NCBI GenBank assembly: GCA_021324045.1
Contig: JAJPJV010000026.1
Location: 1 to 64,000, forward strand
DNA length: 64,000 nt
Source of the DNA: Actinomycetota bacterium
GTDB lineage: Bacteria; Actinomycetota; Acidimicrobiia; Acidimicrobiales; RAAP-2
Direction: 5' to 3'
The notes beneath the pieces were generated by a model. It ran no database searches. It was given only the letters and a program-made list of their open reading frames with translations, and was not told the origin of the DNA. Position 1 is the first letter of the stretch. Every line of letters starts with the position of its first letter. Both the position numbers and the translations under genes were made by a program. This document shows, in pieces, positions 1 through 8,154 of this stretch.

Positions 1-178
1 ACGCTCACCGAGGGAAAGGAGGCGCCAGCGGAGCTACAGGCCGTCAGCTGATGTAAAGCACACGGTTGACGAGGTGGTCGTCATACACCACTCCGCTGGA
101 CTTGACCGGCTGACGCGGGGTTTTGCGCCGCTGGAGGGCCTGGGCTCTACGACGGGGCAGGTACGCCGCTGAAATGGG

Positions 179-469
179 TCAGCTGGCCCGGCGCCGAGCA
201 GCGAGCCACGCCTTCCGAAGCTTGCGGCGCTCTTCCTCGGAGGTGCCTCCCCACACTCCTGACTCTTGGTTCGTCGCCAGGGCGAAGTCGAGGCACGGCT
301 CCTGAGCAGGGCAGGCGCGACAAACTCGCTTGGCAGCTTCGATCTGCTCGAGGGCGGGGCCGGTGGTTCCAATAGGGAAGAAGAGATCGGGCGCCGTGTT
401 CCGGCACGCCGCAGATCGCCGCCAATCTTCCGCATCCCATTCCACGGTGCGGTTCCACATGAGCGCCAT
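179..469 (-). CDS. whiB1: WhiB family transcriptional regulator, WhiB1/WblE type
   Basis: A 96-aa iron-sulfur DNA-binding regulator. The four cluster cysteines are visible: one in RSAACRN, the pair in RVCRACP and one in EPCLDFA. They are followed by the family turn GVWGG and a basic C-terminus for DNA contact. The stretch DLFFPIG..GPALEQI closely resembles M. tuberculosis WhiB1, which senses NO through its [4Fe-4S] cluster. The ATG at 469 was chosen because GGAGG lies 4 bases upstream; the reading frame is open to 658, but nothing family-like precedes this start. It is transcribed away from etfB, and a CRP-type palindrome sits 24-39 bases upstream of the start. Family assignment is firm; the WhiB1 subgroup is likely. 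Confidence 0.93.
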   Translation of the reverse strand: MALMWNRTVEWDAEDWRRSAACRNTAPDLFFPIGTTGPALEQIEAAKRVCRACPAQEPCLDFALATNQESGVWGGTSEEERRKLRKAWLAARRRAS

Positions 470-492
470 GACGCCTCCACCCTCCGCTCGCT

Positions 493-508
493 TGTGAAAC
501 AGTTCACA
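493..508. promoter_or_regulatory. CRP/FNR-type palindrome upstream of whiB1
   Basis: TGTGAAACAGTTCACA has perfect TGTGAA and TTCACA half-sites around four bases. This is the layout of cAMP-receptor-protein sites (TGTGA-N6-TCACA). It lies 24-39 bases before the whiB start codon in the divergent whiB/etfB gap. In M. tuberculosis the whiB1 promoter is a known target of the CRP homologue Rv3676, so the regulation may be conserved. Confidence 0.6.
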
Positions 509-733
509 TGACCGCCGCCGCCCGATTTGCGATCGGAGCGCTTCGGAATTGACCCGAAGATTAATTGCTACGGGGCCATGTGACAAGAGGATGAAATGTC
601 GATTTCGCGAGGGTTCCGGGGCCCTTTTGAGTTCGCAAGCGGCGCGTTCGGCGCTCATGTCGAACGCGCCGCGCGCCAGCGCTGATCTGGGCGACGGGAC
701 TCAAATGGCGGTCTGGCAGAGCCGTCGTGAATA

Positions 734-1519
734 ATGCCGGACATGAAGGTCGTCGTCTGCGCCAAACAGATCCCAGACCCCGCGGCCCCCCCGCTGATCC
801 GGCCTGATACCCATACGCTCGATCGGACGGGGAAGCTGATCCTCGATGACTCCGACTCCTACGGCGTCGAGATGGCATTGCAACTCGCGGGCGGGGCGGA
901 TGACGAGGTGACGCTCGTCTCCATGGCGCCCAATGGCGAGACCGCGGGACTTCGAACGGCATTGGCGATGGGTGCGACGCGGGCAGTGCTGATCAGCGAC
1001 GATGCCTTGCTGGGTTCCGATGCCCTGGGCACGGCCAAGGTCCTTGCTGCGGCGATTCGTCCGATTCAACCGGACCTCGTCATCGCAGCAACCGAATCGA
1101 CCGACGGTTACACCGGAACGATGCCCGTTCAGCTTGCCGAACTCTTGGGACTGCCCTCGGTGACCTTTGCCAAGGGTGTGGCAATCGACGGATCGACGGT
1201 GAAAGTCCAGCGCCAGACGGAAGCGGGATATGACGACGTCGAGTGCCCATTGCCGGCAGTGGTGACGGTGACCGCCGGCGTCGTAGAGCCGCGCTATCCC
1301 TCCTTCAAGGGCATCATGGCCGCGCGCTCGAAGCCGATCGACGTGCTGACGCTGGCGGACCTGGGCTTGGCGCCGGCGGACGTCGGTGCTGCCGGAGCCC
1401 GGCAGGAGGTGACCCAGGTATCGGAGGCGGAGGCGCGCACCGCTGGGGAGATCGTCGAGGATGACGGCGAAGGTGCCCAGCGAATCCTGGCGTTCTTGGA
1501 ACAACTCAAGGTGATCTGA
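734..1519 (+). CDS. etfB: Electron transfer flavoprotein beta subunit
   Basis: A 261-aa EtfB, the AMP- and electron-shuttling subunit that pairs with EtfA to pass electrons from acyl-CoA and similar dehydrogenases to the quinone pool. The family start KVVVCAKQIPDP, the ATESTDGYTGT region and the tail PRYPSFKGIMAARSKPI are all visible, and the length is normal. The start could be the ATG at 734 or the one at 743 (MKVVV), which matches the usual N-terminus better; neither has a strong ribosome site. etfA follows 2 bases after the stop, so the two are co-transcribed. Confidence 0.95.
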   Translation: MPDMKVVVCAKQIPDPAAPPLIRPDTHTLDRTGKLILDDSDSYGVEMALQLAGGADDEVTLVSMAPNGETAGLRTALAMGATRAVLISDDALLGSDALGTAKVLAAAIRPIQPDLVIAATESTDGYTGTMPVQLAELLGLPSVTFAKGVAIDGSTVKVQRQTEAGYDDVECPLPAVVTVTAGVVEPRYPSFKGIMAARSKPIDVLTLADLGLAPADVGAAGARQEVTQVSEAEARTAGEIVEDDGEGAQRILAFLEQLKVI

Positions 1520-1521
1520 TC

Positions 1522-2496
1522 ATGGCACTGGACACTGCATGGGTTCTGGCTCAGGTCGGCGAGGCGGGTCCGACTTCGCTTACGCTCGAGCTCTTGACCG
1601 AGGCGCGGAACGTCGCGACGAAGGTTGCAGCGATCTCCTGGGGCCCTCATGTGGCCGCTGCGGCGGCCACCCTTGGCCAGTATGGAGCAGGCACCGTGTA
1701 CGACGCCGGGGACATCGGTGATGCGTTGCCGGGGGTGCCGATTGCTGCCGCCATGGCATCGCTCGTCGATGCCGGAAACCGGCCGGACGCCATCTTCTTC
1801 CCCGCAAGCTACGACGGGCGCGACATCGCGGGACGTCTTTCCGCCAAGCTCGACAGGCCAGTACTCACCAACGTCGTTGGCATGAGGTCAGCTGACGGTC
1901 ACCTCGAGACCGAGCACGCGCTCTTCGGTGGCACTCACATCGCGTTGGCACGCTTCACGGAGGACCCTCCGCACCTCTACGTGGTGCGAGCCAAGTCCTT
2001 CACCGCGGAAGCCCTCGAAGGGGGGTCTGCGCCCGAGGTGGTTTCGCTTGCGGTGCCCGACACGGGCAGCCTCGCAGCTGCGAGGATCACAGGGCGTCAC
2101 GAGGAAGAACGCAGCGGTCCAGCGCTCGACGAAGCCGCGGTCGTGGTCTCCGGCGGACGAGGTCTCGGCGGTGCCGAGCACTATGCAATGATCGAGGAGC
2201 TGGCTCGCCTGTTGAACGGGGCCCCCGGGGCGAGTCGGGCCATTGTGGATGCCGGCTGGGTGCCCTATTCGCACCAGGTTGGCCAGACGGGGAAGACCGT
2301 CAAGCCCACCGTGTACATCGCCTGCGGGATCTCGGGAGCCACACAGCACATGGTCGGCATGAAAGGATCGAAGAACATCATCGCCGTGAACAAGGATCGT
2401 GAGGCGCCAATCTTCTCTATTGCTGACCTCGGCATCGTGGGCGACGTCCACAAGGTGTTGCCAGCGCTGATCGACGCGCTACGATCCCGCAACTAG
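1522..2496 (+). CDS. etfA: Electron transfer flavoprotein alpha subunit
   Basis: A 324-aa EtfA that binds FAD and forms the heterodimer with the preceding EtfB. The C-terminal FAD domain is clear: GRGLGGAEHYAMIEELARLL, then PYSHQVGQTGKTVKP, CGISGATQH and the end motif ADLGIVGD. Length is typical. It is the second gene of a two-gene unit, and no ETF-quinone oxidoreductase lies beside it. Confidence 0.95.
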   Translation: MALDTAWVLAQVGEAGPTSLTLELLTEARNVATKVAAISWGPHVAAAAATLGQYGAGTVYDAGDIGDALPGVPIAAAMASLVDAGNRPDAIFFPASYDGRDIAGRLSAKLDRPVLTNVVGMRSADGHLETEHALFGGTHIALARFTEDPPHLYVVRAKSFTAEALEGGSAPEVVSLAVPDTGSLAAARITGRHEEERSGPALDEAAVVVSGGRGLGGAEHYAMIEELARLLNGAPGASRAIVDAGWVPYSHQVGQTGKTVKPTVYIACGISGATQHMVGMKGSKNIIAVNKDREAPIFSIADLGIVGDVHKVLPALIDALRSRN

Positions 2497-2648
2497 TGGC
2501 TCAGCGGGTCGGTGTGCTCAGCATGCCCATCCGCCGCTCAAGCAATCAATTGCTCTTCGGCGAGGCCTCGTACTCGAAGGGGAGGGGTCGTTTGGGCGAT
2601 GTCCTCGACGCGGCGCCACCTCGGATCACACGCTGAAGCTCCGATGAC

Positions 2649-2660
2649 CCCTTCGAAGGG
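2649..2660. promoter_or_regulatory. Perfect 12-bp palindrome upstream of the MBOAT gene
   Basis: CCCTTCGAAGGG is a perfect palindrome 86 bases before the start of the MBOAT gene, in the 249-base gap after etfA. It could be an operator or a small hairpin. No regulator is identified, and nothing else in this gap is recognisable. Confidence 0.25.
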
Positions 2661-2745
2661 TGGAAAGCTGACGTGCCGGAGCCGAGCCGGGGTGCTGGTG
2701 AAACACTGAGAGCGACCGGCAACAGATTTCCGAGGATCCGAACCG

Positions 2746-4173
2746 ATGCTGTTTCCCACCATCGACTTCGCGATTTTCTTTGCCGTTGCGTTCATCACGA
2801 ATTGGCTGCTCAACCCGTACCCAGTGCCCTGGAAGCTGGCGATGGTCGCCCTCAGCTACTTCTTTTACAGCTGGTGGGACTGGCGATTCGTCTTCCTGCT
2901 CGCCGCAGCGACGATCATCGCTCATCTCGGTGCACTCGGTGTGAGCACTGCCAGTGGAGACCGATGGCGCAAGGCAGCGCTCGTTGTGGCGGTCGGGGCG
3001 CTCCTCGGACTTCTCGGCTACTTCAAGTACTACGGGTTCTTCGCGGTCAACGCGGACAACTTCCTACGCCACCTCGGTCTTGGCGACCTCTTTCCGCTCG
3101 TTCAGCCAACGCTTCCCGTGGCGATCTCGTTCTTCACCTTCATGGCGATCAGCTACGTCGTCGATGTCTACCGCGGGAGGATCACCCTTGCTCGTCCGAT
3201 CGACCTGGCGGTTTACCTCTGCTTCTTCCCGCACCTGATCGCGGGGCCCATCGTGCGTGGGGAAGAGCTACTTCCCCAGATCCGTCGCCGACGCGATCCT
3301 GCGGGCATCGATTATGCGCGTGCACTGTGGATGATCATGGCGGGCCTGTTCAAAAAGGTTGTCGTCTCCTCCTATGTGTCGACTGCAATCGTGCAGCCCG
3401 TCTTCACTTCGCCGCTCCAGCATTCATCCCTTGAGGTCGCCTTCGCTGCATGGGGGTACGCGATCCAGATCTATTGCGACTTCAGTGGGTACACCGACAT
3501 CGCCATCGGCCTTGCGCTCCTGCTCGGGTTCCGGTTCCCGATGAACTTCGACGCTCCCTACACGGCCCGCAACCTCCAGGACTTCTGGCGCCGATGGCAC
3601 ATCACCCTTTCACGGTGGCTGCGCGACTACCTGTACATCCCTCTTGGTGGGAATCGCGGGACCCAATGGATCGTCGCTCGCAACCTCATGGTCACCATGG
3701 TGCTCGGTGGGCTCTGGCATGGAGCGAATTGGACCTTCGTCGCCTGGGGGGCGCTCCACGGCGTCGGTCAAGTCACCGGGCACCTTCGCCGCAATTGGCG
3801 CCAGGCTCACGGAAGGCCCCCGGTCGCGGATGGACCGCTACGAATCTGGTGGCAACGCTTCTGGACGTTTCAATACGTGTGTCTGGGGTGGGTGTTTTTC
3901 AACGCGAGCTCCTTCTCCAAGGCGGCCAACATGATCGAGCGGTTCTTCACGGGCTGGGGCAGTGCGTCGCCTTTGGTGACTCCGCTCCTCGTCCTCACGA
4001 TCTTCAGTTTCGTCGCGGTGCAGTTCGTTCCGGCAGATGTCGTCGACCGCCTGCAGAGCGCGTTCTCCCGGCAGCGGGTTGGCGTGCAGGTATCCGTGCT
4101 GGGGCTCACCTTGCTCGCGATCACCACGCTCGGTCCCACCGGGGTGGCCCCGTTCATCTACTACCGGTTCTGA
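2746..4173 (+). CDS. MBOAT family O-acyltransferase (AlgI-like)
   Basis: A 475-aa polytopic membrane protein of the membrane-bound O-acyltransferase family, which moves acyl groups (usually acetyl) across the membrane onto surface polymers. Hydrophobic helices run from residue 5 to the C-terminus. The family landmarks are present: RRWHITLSRWLRDY near residues 282-295 with His285, and GLWHGANWT with the catalytic His325. A secreted-side SGNH protein follows 12 bases downstream, matching the AlgI/AlgJ or PatA/PatB two-protein layout. The acceptor polymer is not known; no polysaccharide operon lies next to it. Confidence 0.9.
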   Translation: MLFPTIDFAIFFAVAFITNWLLNPYPVPWKLAMVALSYFFYSWWDWRFVFLLAAATIIAHLGALGVSTASGDRWRKAALVVAVGALLGLLGYFKYYGFFAVNADNFLRHLGLGDLFPLVQPTLPVAISFFTFMAISYVVDVYRGRITLARPIDLAVYLCFFPHLIAGPIVRGEELLPQIRRRRDPAGIDYARALWMIMAGLFKKVVVSSYVSTAIVQPVFTSPLQHSSLEVAFAAWGYAIQIYCDFSGYTDIAIGLALLLGFRFPMNFDAPYTARNLQDFWRRWHITLSRWLRDYLYIPLGGNRGTQWIVARNLMVTMVLGGLWHGANWTFVAWGALHGVGQVTGHLRRNWRQAHGRPPVADGPLRIWWQRFWTFQYVCLGWVFFNASSFSKAANMIERFFTGWGSASPLVTPLLVLTIFSFVAVQFVPADVVDRLQSAFSRQRVGVQVSVLGLTLLAITTLGPTGVAPFIYYRF

Positions 4174-4185
4174 GGAACGACCGAG

Positions 4186-5271
4186 ATGGAGCACAAACCT
4201 CGGCAACTCGATGCGGGCCGATGGCCGCCAGGGGAGGCAGCCACGGTGCAAGATCGGCTCGCGCCAGGTTCACCCCCGCCGCGCCAGCGCGCCCGCTGGA
4301 CTTCCATCCTGCGAATGTGCCTGGTCGGCTTCGCGATCTGGCTGGTCCTGGACGCACCGACGCTGCAGCACAACGCCGAAGTGTCTCCGGTGGGTACTCG
4401 TCGCACGGTGGCGCTGGCGATCCTCCGGCCGATTGCCGCGCTCAGCAGAGACCTCGGCCTCGCTCACATCGTCGGTGCAGCCGATGACCTCCTCGGACGT
4501 CACGGAAATCGTCCCGGTAACGGGTCTGTCTTCGTTTCGAAAGGGCCAGGGCATCATCGGTCGGAGTCGACGCCCGGGCTTCGTTCGTCGGCCGCAGCCG
4601 CGTCCAGCGGCGACGTGACCATCAAGCCCACAGCCGCCCACCCGCTCCGTGTGCTGATCGTCGGCGACTCGCTGGGAATCGATCTGGGCGATGCCTTGGT
4701 GAACGATCTCGCCAACACCGGGGTTGTTCAAGCGACGCTCGACGGGCAGGTGAGTACCGGGCTGACTCGACCTGATTACTTCAACTGGCCTGCCGAACTC
4801 GAGCAGGACCTTGCAAAATACCGTCCGCAGGTCATCGTCATCATGATCGGGGCCAACGACGCGCAGGATTTTCCTGGTCCCCCTGACATCCCCTACGGAA
4901 CCCCCCAGTGGGATGCGATGTACCAGCAGCGGGTCAGCAGCTTCATGCAGGAGGCGACCAGCGGTGGCGCCGAAGTCGTCTGGGTCGGAATGCCCCCGAT
5001 GCAAGATCCGGGGCTCTCTGCGGCCATGAGCCACATCGATGCCATCGACCGATCGGAGGCGGCTTCGCACCCTGGTGTCTTCTACCTGAGCAGCGCTGCC
5101 GCGATTGGCGGCCCCGACGGCCAGTACGCCGCTTACGTCGAGCACGACGGCCAGGAGGTCCAGGTTCGAGAGCCCGATGGTACACACATCACCGCTGATG
5201 GGTCTGAGCTCCTGTCCCAGGCCGTGATGGCTGCGATGCGCACCGACCTGCACATCTCGCTGCCAGCATGA
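4186..5271 (+). CDS. Membrane-anchored SGNH/GDSL hydrolase-type protein, partner of the MBOAT acyltransferase
   Basis: A 361-aa protein with a short basic N-terminus, one membrane anchor at about residues 41-57, a variable linker to about 150, then an SGNH fold. Block I is VGDSLG (Ser162), block III is IGANDAQD (Asn224) and the last block is PDGTHITADG (Asp331, His334), so the catalytic set is complete. The single anchor places the domain outside the cell. Together with the preceding MBOAT protein it probably O-acylates, or removes acyl groups from, a cell-surface polymer; which of the two cannot be told from sequence. Confidence 0.85.
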   Translation: MEHKPRQLDAGRWPPGEAATVQDRLAPGSPPPRQRARWTSILRMCLVGFAIWLVLDAPTLQHNAEVSPVGTRRTVALAILRPIAALSRDLGLAHIVGAADDLLGRHGNRPGNGSVFVSKGPGHHRSESTPGLRSSAAAASSGDVTIKPTAAHPLRVLIVGDSLGIDLGDALVNDLANTGVVQATLDGQVSTGLTRPDYFNWPAELEQDLAKYRPQVIVIMIGANDAQDFPGPPDIPYGTPQWDAMYQQRVSSFMQEATSGGAEVVWVGMPPMQDPGLSAAMSHIDAIDRSEAASHPGVFYLSSAAAIGGPDGQYAAYVEHDGQEVQVREPDGTHITADGSELLSQAVMAAMRTDLHISLPA

Positions 5272-5358
5272 GGTCTTGATGAGAGCCATCCTGAGGAGGG
5301 ACCTCGCAATGGGGTCGTCTCGTCACCGGGCGGTGCTGACGGGCTGGCGATCCTTGGT

Positions 5359-6102
5359 TCAGACGAGCGGCCACGGGTAGGGGCGCCACGAGCTGCTCGT
5401 CGGTTTCGGGAGGCGTCCGTTCTCGAGGAGCTGCTCGGTTCTTCTGAGGAGCGCCTCGCGTTCTGGTGCTTCAAGCAGTGCCTCGAGGTCGGCCGCGAGC
5501 CCACGTTCGAGCAAGGTTGTGAGGTCGTTGGCGAGTGCCTCACCGAGCGGTTCGCCTGCGAAATCCCAGATCACGGTCCGCAGCTTCGGCTCGTGGTGGA
5601 AGCACAGGCCGTTGTCGATTGCCCACAGGCGATCTTCCGCCAGCAGCACGTGGCCGCTCTTGCGGTCGGCGTTGTTGGCGATCACGTCGAACGCGGCAAT
5701 GGTCACCAAAGTGGAGTGCCAGCGCTGGTCTGCGCAAAGGGTGAAGTAGTGGGAATCGCCGTCTTCGGGCACGAAGCGCTGGACGGAACCGGGGCCAAGT
5801 GGCGCATCGTGACGCTCGAGCGTCTCGGGCACAATCTTCCATCCGAGCGCTTCGGAGAGCAGGTACGCGGCAACCTCCCGACGGTAGATACCTGGTGGGA
5901 AGTCCCATAACGGTCGCTCACCGCGCATGGGTTTGTACACCGCCATGAGCTCGCGGCCGTCGAGCTCGCAGGTCACCAAGAACGTCGCATTGGAGCTCGC
6001 CGTGAAGCGACCTTTGATGGTCATCGCGCCGCGAGAAAGCAGGTCGTGGACGCTGGCACCCTGGGGAGCCGGGGGCATGGAAGGGGTTGCGTCCCGGCTC
6101 AC
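5359..6102 (-). CDS. SCO1664 family protein (PI3/PI4-kinase-like fold, actinobacterial trio)
   Basis: About 248 aa, third gene of a conserved actinobacterial trio with DUF3090 and a PGM-like protein. Kinase-like elements are visible: VYKPMRGERPLWDFP near the N-lobe, then VIANNADRKSGHVL and LWAIDNGLCFH, which resemble the catalytic and metal-binding loops of PI3/4-kinase and HipA-like folds. The GTG at 6102 is chosen because it overlaps the DUF3090 stop as GTGA; the ATG at 6078 is an alternative, and the frame is open further upstream. The role of this trio is unknown; in other genomes it often lies near the mycothiol gene mshC, which is not in this window. Confidence 0.85.
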   Translation of the reverse strand: MSRDATPSMPPAPQGASVHDLLSRGAMTIKGRFTASSNATFLVTCELDGRELMAVYKPMRGERPLWDFPPGIYRREVAAYLLSEALGWKIVPETLERHDAPLGPGSVQRFVPEDGDSHYFTLCADQRWHSTLVTIAAFDVIANNADRKSGHVLLAEDRLWAIDNGLCFHHEPKLRTVIWDFAGEPLGEALANDLTTLLERGLAADLEALLEAPEREALLRRTEQLLENGRLPKPTSSSWRPYPWPLV

Positions 6103-6593
6103 CTGACCGGCGGACTGTGTCCGTTGGTTCGTGGACAGACGTGCCCGGAGGGATCGAGAGGAAAGCCGCACAACGGGCACGGTGGCCGGCCAGCCTCAAC
6201 CAGCTGGGTCGCCCGGACCGCAAAGGCCGCGGCTTGATCGACCGTGATGGACACCCGGCACGAGCGCCCGACCTCGTCGGCATCGTCGGCGAGCTCTTCA
6301 AGGACCAAGATCACCCGTTGTGCGTCTTCGTCGTAGGCGATCGTGATCTTGTGGACGGTCCAATCTGGCTCGTCCTCCTCAAAGCTCAAGTCTTGGTCGA
6401 GCTCGATGGAGCGTCCCAGCTCGTGGACGAGACGAGCGAGATGGCTCGCCAGCACCCCAACCTGTTGCTTCTCGACCTTGAGGGTCAGTCGGGAGTCGCC
6501 GCTGCGGCATTGGAGCAGGAACAGACGTGAACCGACCGGTCCGATCGCAGCGACGGTGAGCGAGTCCATTCCCGATGCCTCTGGTGTGCTCAT
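6099..6593 (-). CDS. DUF3090 family protein (actinobacterial trio)
   Basis: A 165-aa actinobacterial protein of unknown function and middle member of the trio. It ends with the family signature GRPPCPLCGFPLDP..GHVCPR, which has three cysteines and a histidine that could hold zinc. The ATG start overlaps the stop of the PGM-like gene (ATGA), and its own stop overlaps the next start (GTGA), so the three are translationally coupled. No catalytic motif is visible. Confidence 0.9.
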   Translation of the reverse strand: MSTPEASGMDSLTVAAIGPVGSRLFLLQCRSGDSRLTLKVEKQQVGVLASHLARLVHELGRSIELDQDLSFEEDEPDWTVHKITIAYDEDAQRVILVLEELADDADEVGRSCRVSITVDQAAAFAVRATQLVEAGRPPCPLCGFPLDPSGHVCPRTNGHSPPVR

Positions 6594-7291
6594 GAAACGG
6601 CTAACTCGCTGAGCGATCCCGTCGAATTGACGCACAGGACGTAGGGCCCGTCCTCACCGAAGCCGAGGGCAGAGATCGAAGCTGGGGAGATGACGAGACG
6701 CTGAAAGAGGTCGAGTGGGAGCCCCGCCGTTGCCGCGACCACTGCCTTAATCGGATCGGCATGCGAAACGGCCACGAAGGTGCTTCCCCGGTGACGGTCC
6801 ACCAGGTCGACGAGCAGGTCGGTCATGCGGGCCGAGGCCTCACGAAAGGACTCTCCCTCCGGGAACCGAAAGCCGGTCGGCCAGTGCCGGACAGCCCACC
6901 ATTGGGACGATTTGGAGACTTGCCGAAGCTCCGCGCCAGTCCAGTCTCCCACGTCGATCTCAGCAAGGCCACGGTGGATCTGCACCCGCTGCCCGAGGGC
7001 TCGCGCGATCGGGGCTGCAGTCTCCCGCGCGCGTTCGAGGGGTGAGCTGTACACCGCAACCGGCGGTCTGGGCAGACCGGCGATTCGCTCGGCAGCCCGT
7101 TGCGCTTGAGCTCTCCCTTCCTCGGCAAGGTGCAAGCCGCGAGCACGACCTGGGAGAACCTTACCCGTTGTCGGTGTCTGCCCATGCCGCACGAAGAGCG
7201 CGATGGTCAGTGGTGGTGAACCTCGCCGCCGTGAGCGCACGCCTTGAGAACCTCCGGACCGCGCCGGATGAGCGCTTCGAGGGGGGGACAT
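6590..7291 (-). CDS. Histidine phosphatase / phosphomutase, MSMEG_4193 family
   Basis: A 233-aa histidine-phosphatase-fold protein and first gene of the trio. The phosphohistidine motif is VRHGQT with His36, followed by SSPLERARET and the second catalytic histidine in AVSHADPIK. It belongs to the branch found in the DUF3090/SCO1664 gene set rather than glycolytic phosphoglycerate mutase. The ATG at 7291 has TACGAT (reverse strand, 7305-7300) just upstream and no Shine-Dalgarno, so the message may be leaderless; the GTG at 7240 is an alternative. Divergent from the glycosylase gene, 24 bases away. The substrate is unknown. Confidence 0.88.
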   Translation of the reverse strand: MSPPRSAHPARSGGSQGVRSRRRGSPPLTIALFVRHGQTPTTGKVLPGRARGLHLAEEGRAQAQRAAERIAGLPRPPVAVYSSPLERARETAAPIARALGQRVQIHRGLAEIDVGDWTGAELRQVSKSSQWWAVRHWPTGFRFPEGESFREASARMTDLLVDLVDRHRGSTFVAVSHADPIKAVVAATAGLPLDLFQRLVISPASISALGFGEDGPYVLCVNSTGSLSELAVS

Positions 7292-7315
7292 CGACGCTCA
7301 TCGTAGGCTGAGCCG

Positions 7316-8050
7316 ATGGCCAGGTTCGAAGCCCCATTGCAGCCGTCCCACCCACGTCACAGGCCTCCCTCGCCCTCTCCACCGGCTTCTCGAGCAGAGC
7401 TGGCGTGCCTCGAGGGTGAGATCGTCGCCTGCGGAAAATGCCCACGGCTCGTCGAATGGCGAGAGAGGGTTGCGACCACGCCAAAGGCCCTCTCCACCGG
7501 GGAGCCGTACTGGGCTCGTCCGGTACCGGGTTTCGGCGACCCCGACGCGACCCTCGTCGTAATCGGTTTGGCGCCGGCCGCCCATGGTGGCAATCGGACC
7601 GGAAGGGTGTTCACGGGTGACCGCTCCGGGGACTGGCTCTTCGCTGCGCTCTGGCGAGCTGGGTATGCGAGCCAAGCGCAAAGCTTGGCTCGAAACGACG
7701 GGATGGTGCTGACCGGAGCGTGGATCTCGACCGCAGTCCGATGCGCGCCACCAGCAAACCGCCCCAGTCCGGAGGAACGGGATCGCTGCCTTCCCTACCT
7801 GCAACGGGAGCTCGAGCTCCTCACGGCGGCACGGGTCGTCGTTGGCCTGGGCGGGTTTGCCTGTGATGCCGTCGCCAGGGCAGCCGGGATCCGGCCAAGG
7901 CCACGCTTTGCCCACCTGGCCGAGTACCGTTTCGACGCCAAAACCTTGCTGTGCTCCTACCATCCAAGTCAGCAGAACACGTTCACGGGCAAGCTCAGTC
8001 AAGCGATGTTCGATGCCGTCTTCGCTCGTGCGCGTGCACTCGGTGCCTAG
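7316..8050 (+). CDS. udgB: Family 5 uracil-DNA glycosylase (UdgB type)
   Basis: A 244-aa iron-sulfur DNA repair enzyme that removes uracil, and in family 5 often hypoxanthine and other damaged bases. Motif A is GLAPAAHGGNRTG (84-96), with Ala in place of the catalytic Asp/Asn, as is usual for family 5. Motif B is SYHPSQQNTFTGKL (214-227). Cys39, Cys42, Cys143 and Cys158 fit the [4Fe-4S] ligands. The first 25 residues are proline-rich and probably disordered. It starts 24 bases from the divergent phosphatase gene. Confidence 0.92.
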   Translation: MARFEAPLQPSHPRHRPPSPSPPASRAELACLEGEIVACGKCPRLVEWRERVATTPKALSTGEPYWARPVPGFGDPDATLVVIGLAPAAHGGNRTGRVFTGDRSGDWLFAALWRAGYASQAQSLARNDGMVLTGAWISTAVRCAPPANRPSPEERDRCLPYLQRELELLTAARVVVGLGGFACDAVARAAGIRPRPRFAHLAEYRFDAKTLLCSYHPSQQNTFTGKLSQAMFDAVFARARALGA

Positions 8051-8154
8051 GGGCCCAGGTTCTTCCTCGATGCAGCACCCTGGGGAGAAGAGGCGGGGCG
8101 GCTTGGCAGAAGGCAGGTCGCCGGCGGGTCTGCTCGACTCGAAGCGCTGAGTCC

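Noticed and set aside
44-178. Open frame after the whiB stop ending GVVYDDHLVNRVLYIS
   Set aside because: No start codon gives more than a short peptide; it is the same frame as whiB continued past its stop.
701-1504. Long minus-strand frame under etfB
   Set aside because: Opposite-strand shadow of a clear etfB; high third-position GC creates such frames.
2680-2748. TPP-riboswitch-like words (GGGGTGC, CTGAGA, GAACC) before the MBOAT gene
   Set aside because: The order and spacing of the thiamine box are not met, the conserved second half is missing, and the gene is unrelated to thiamine.
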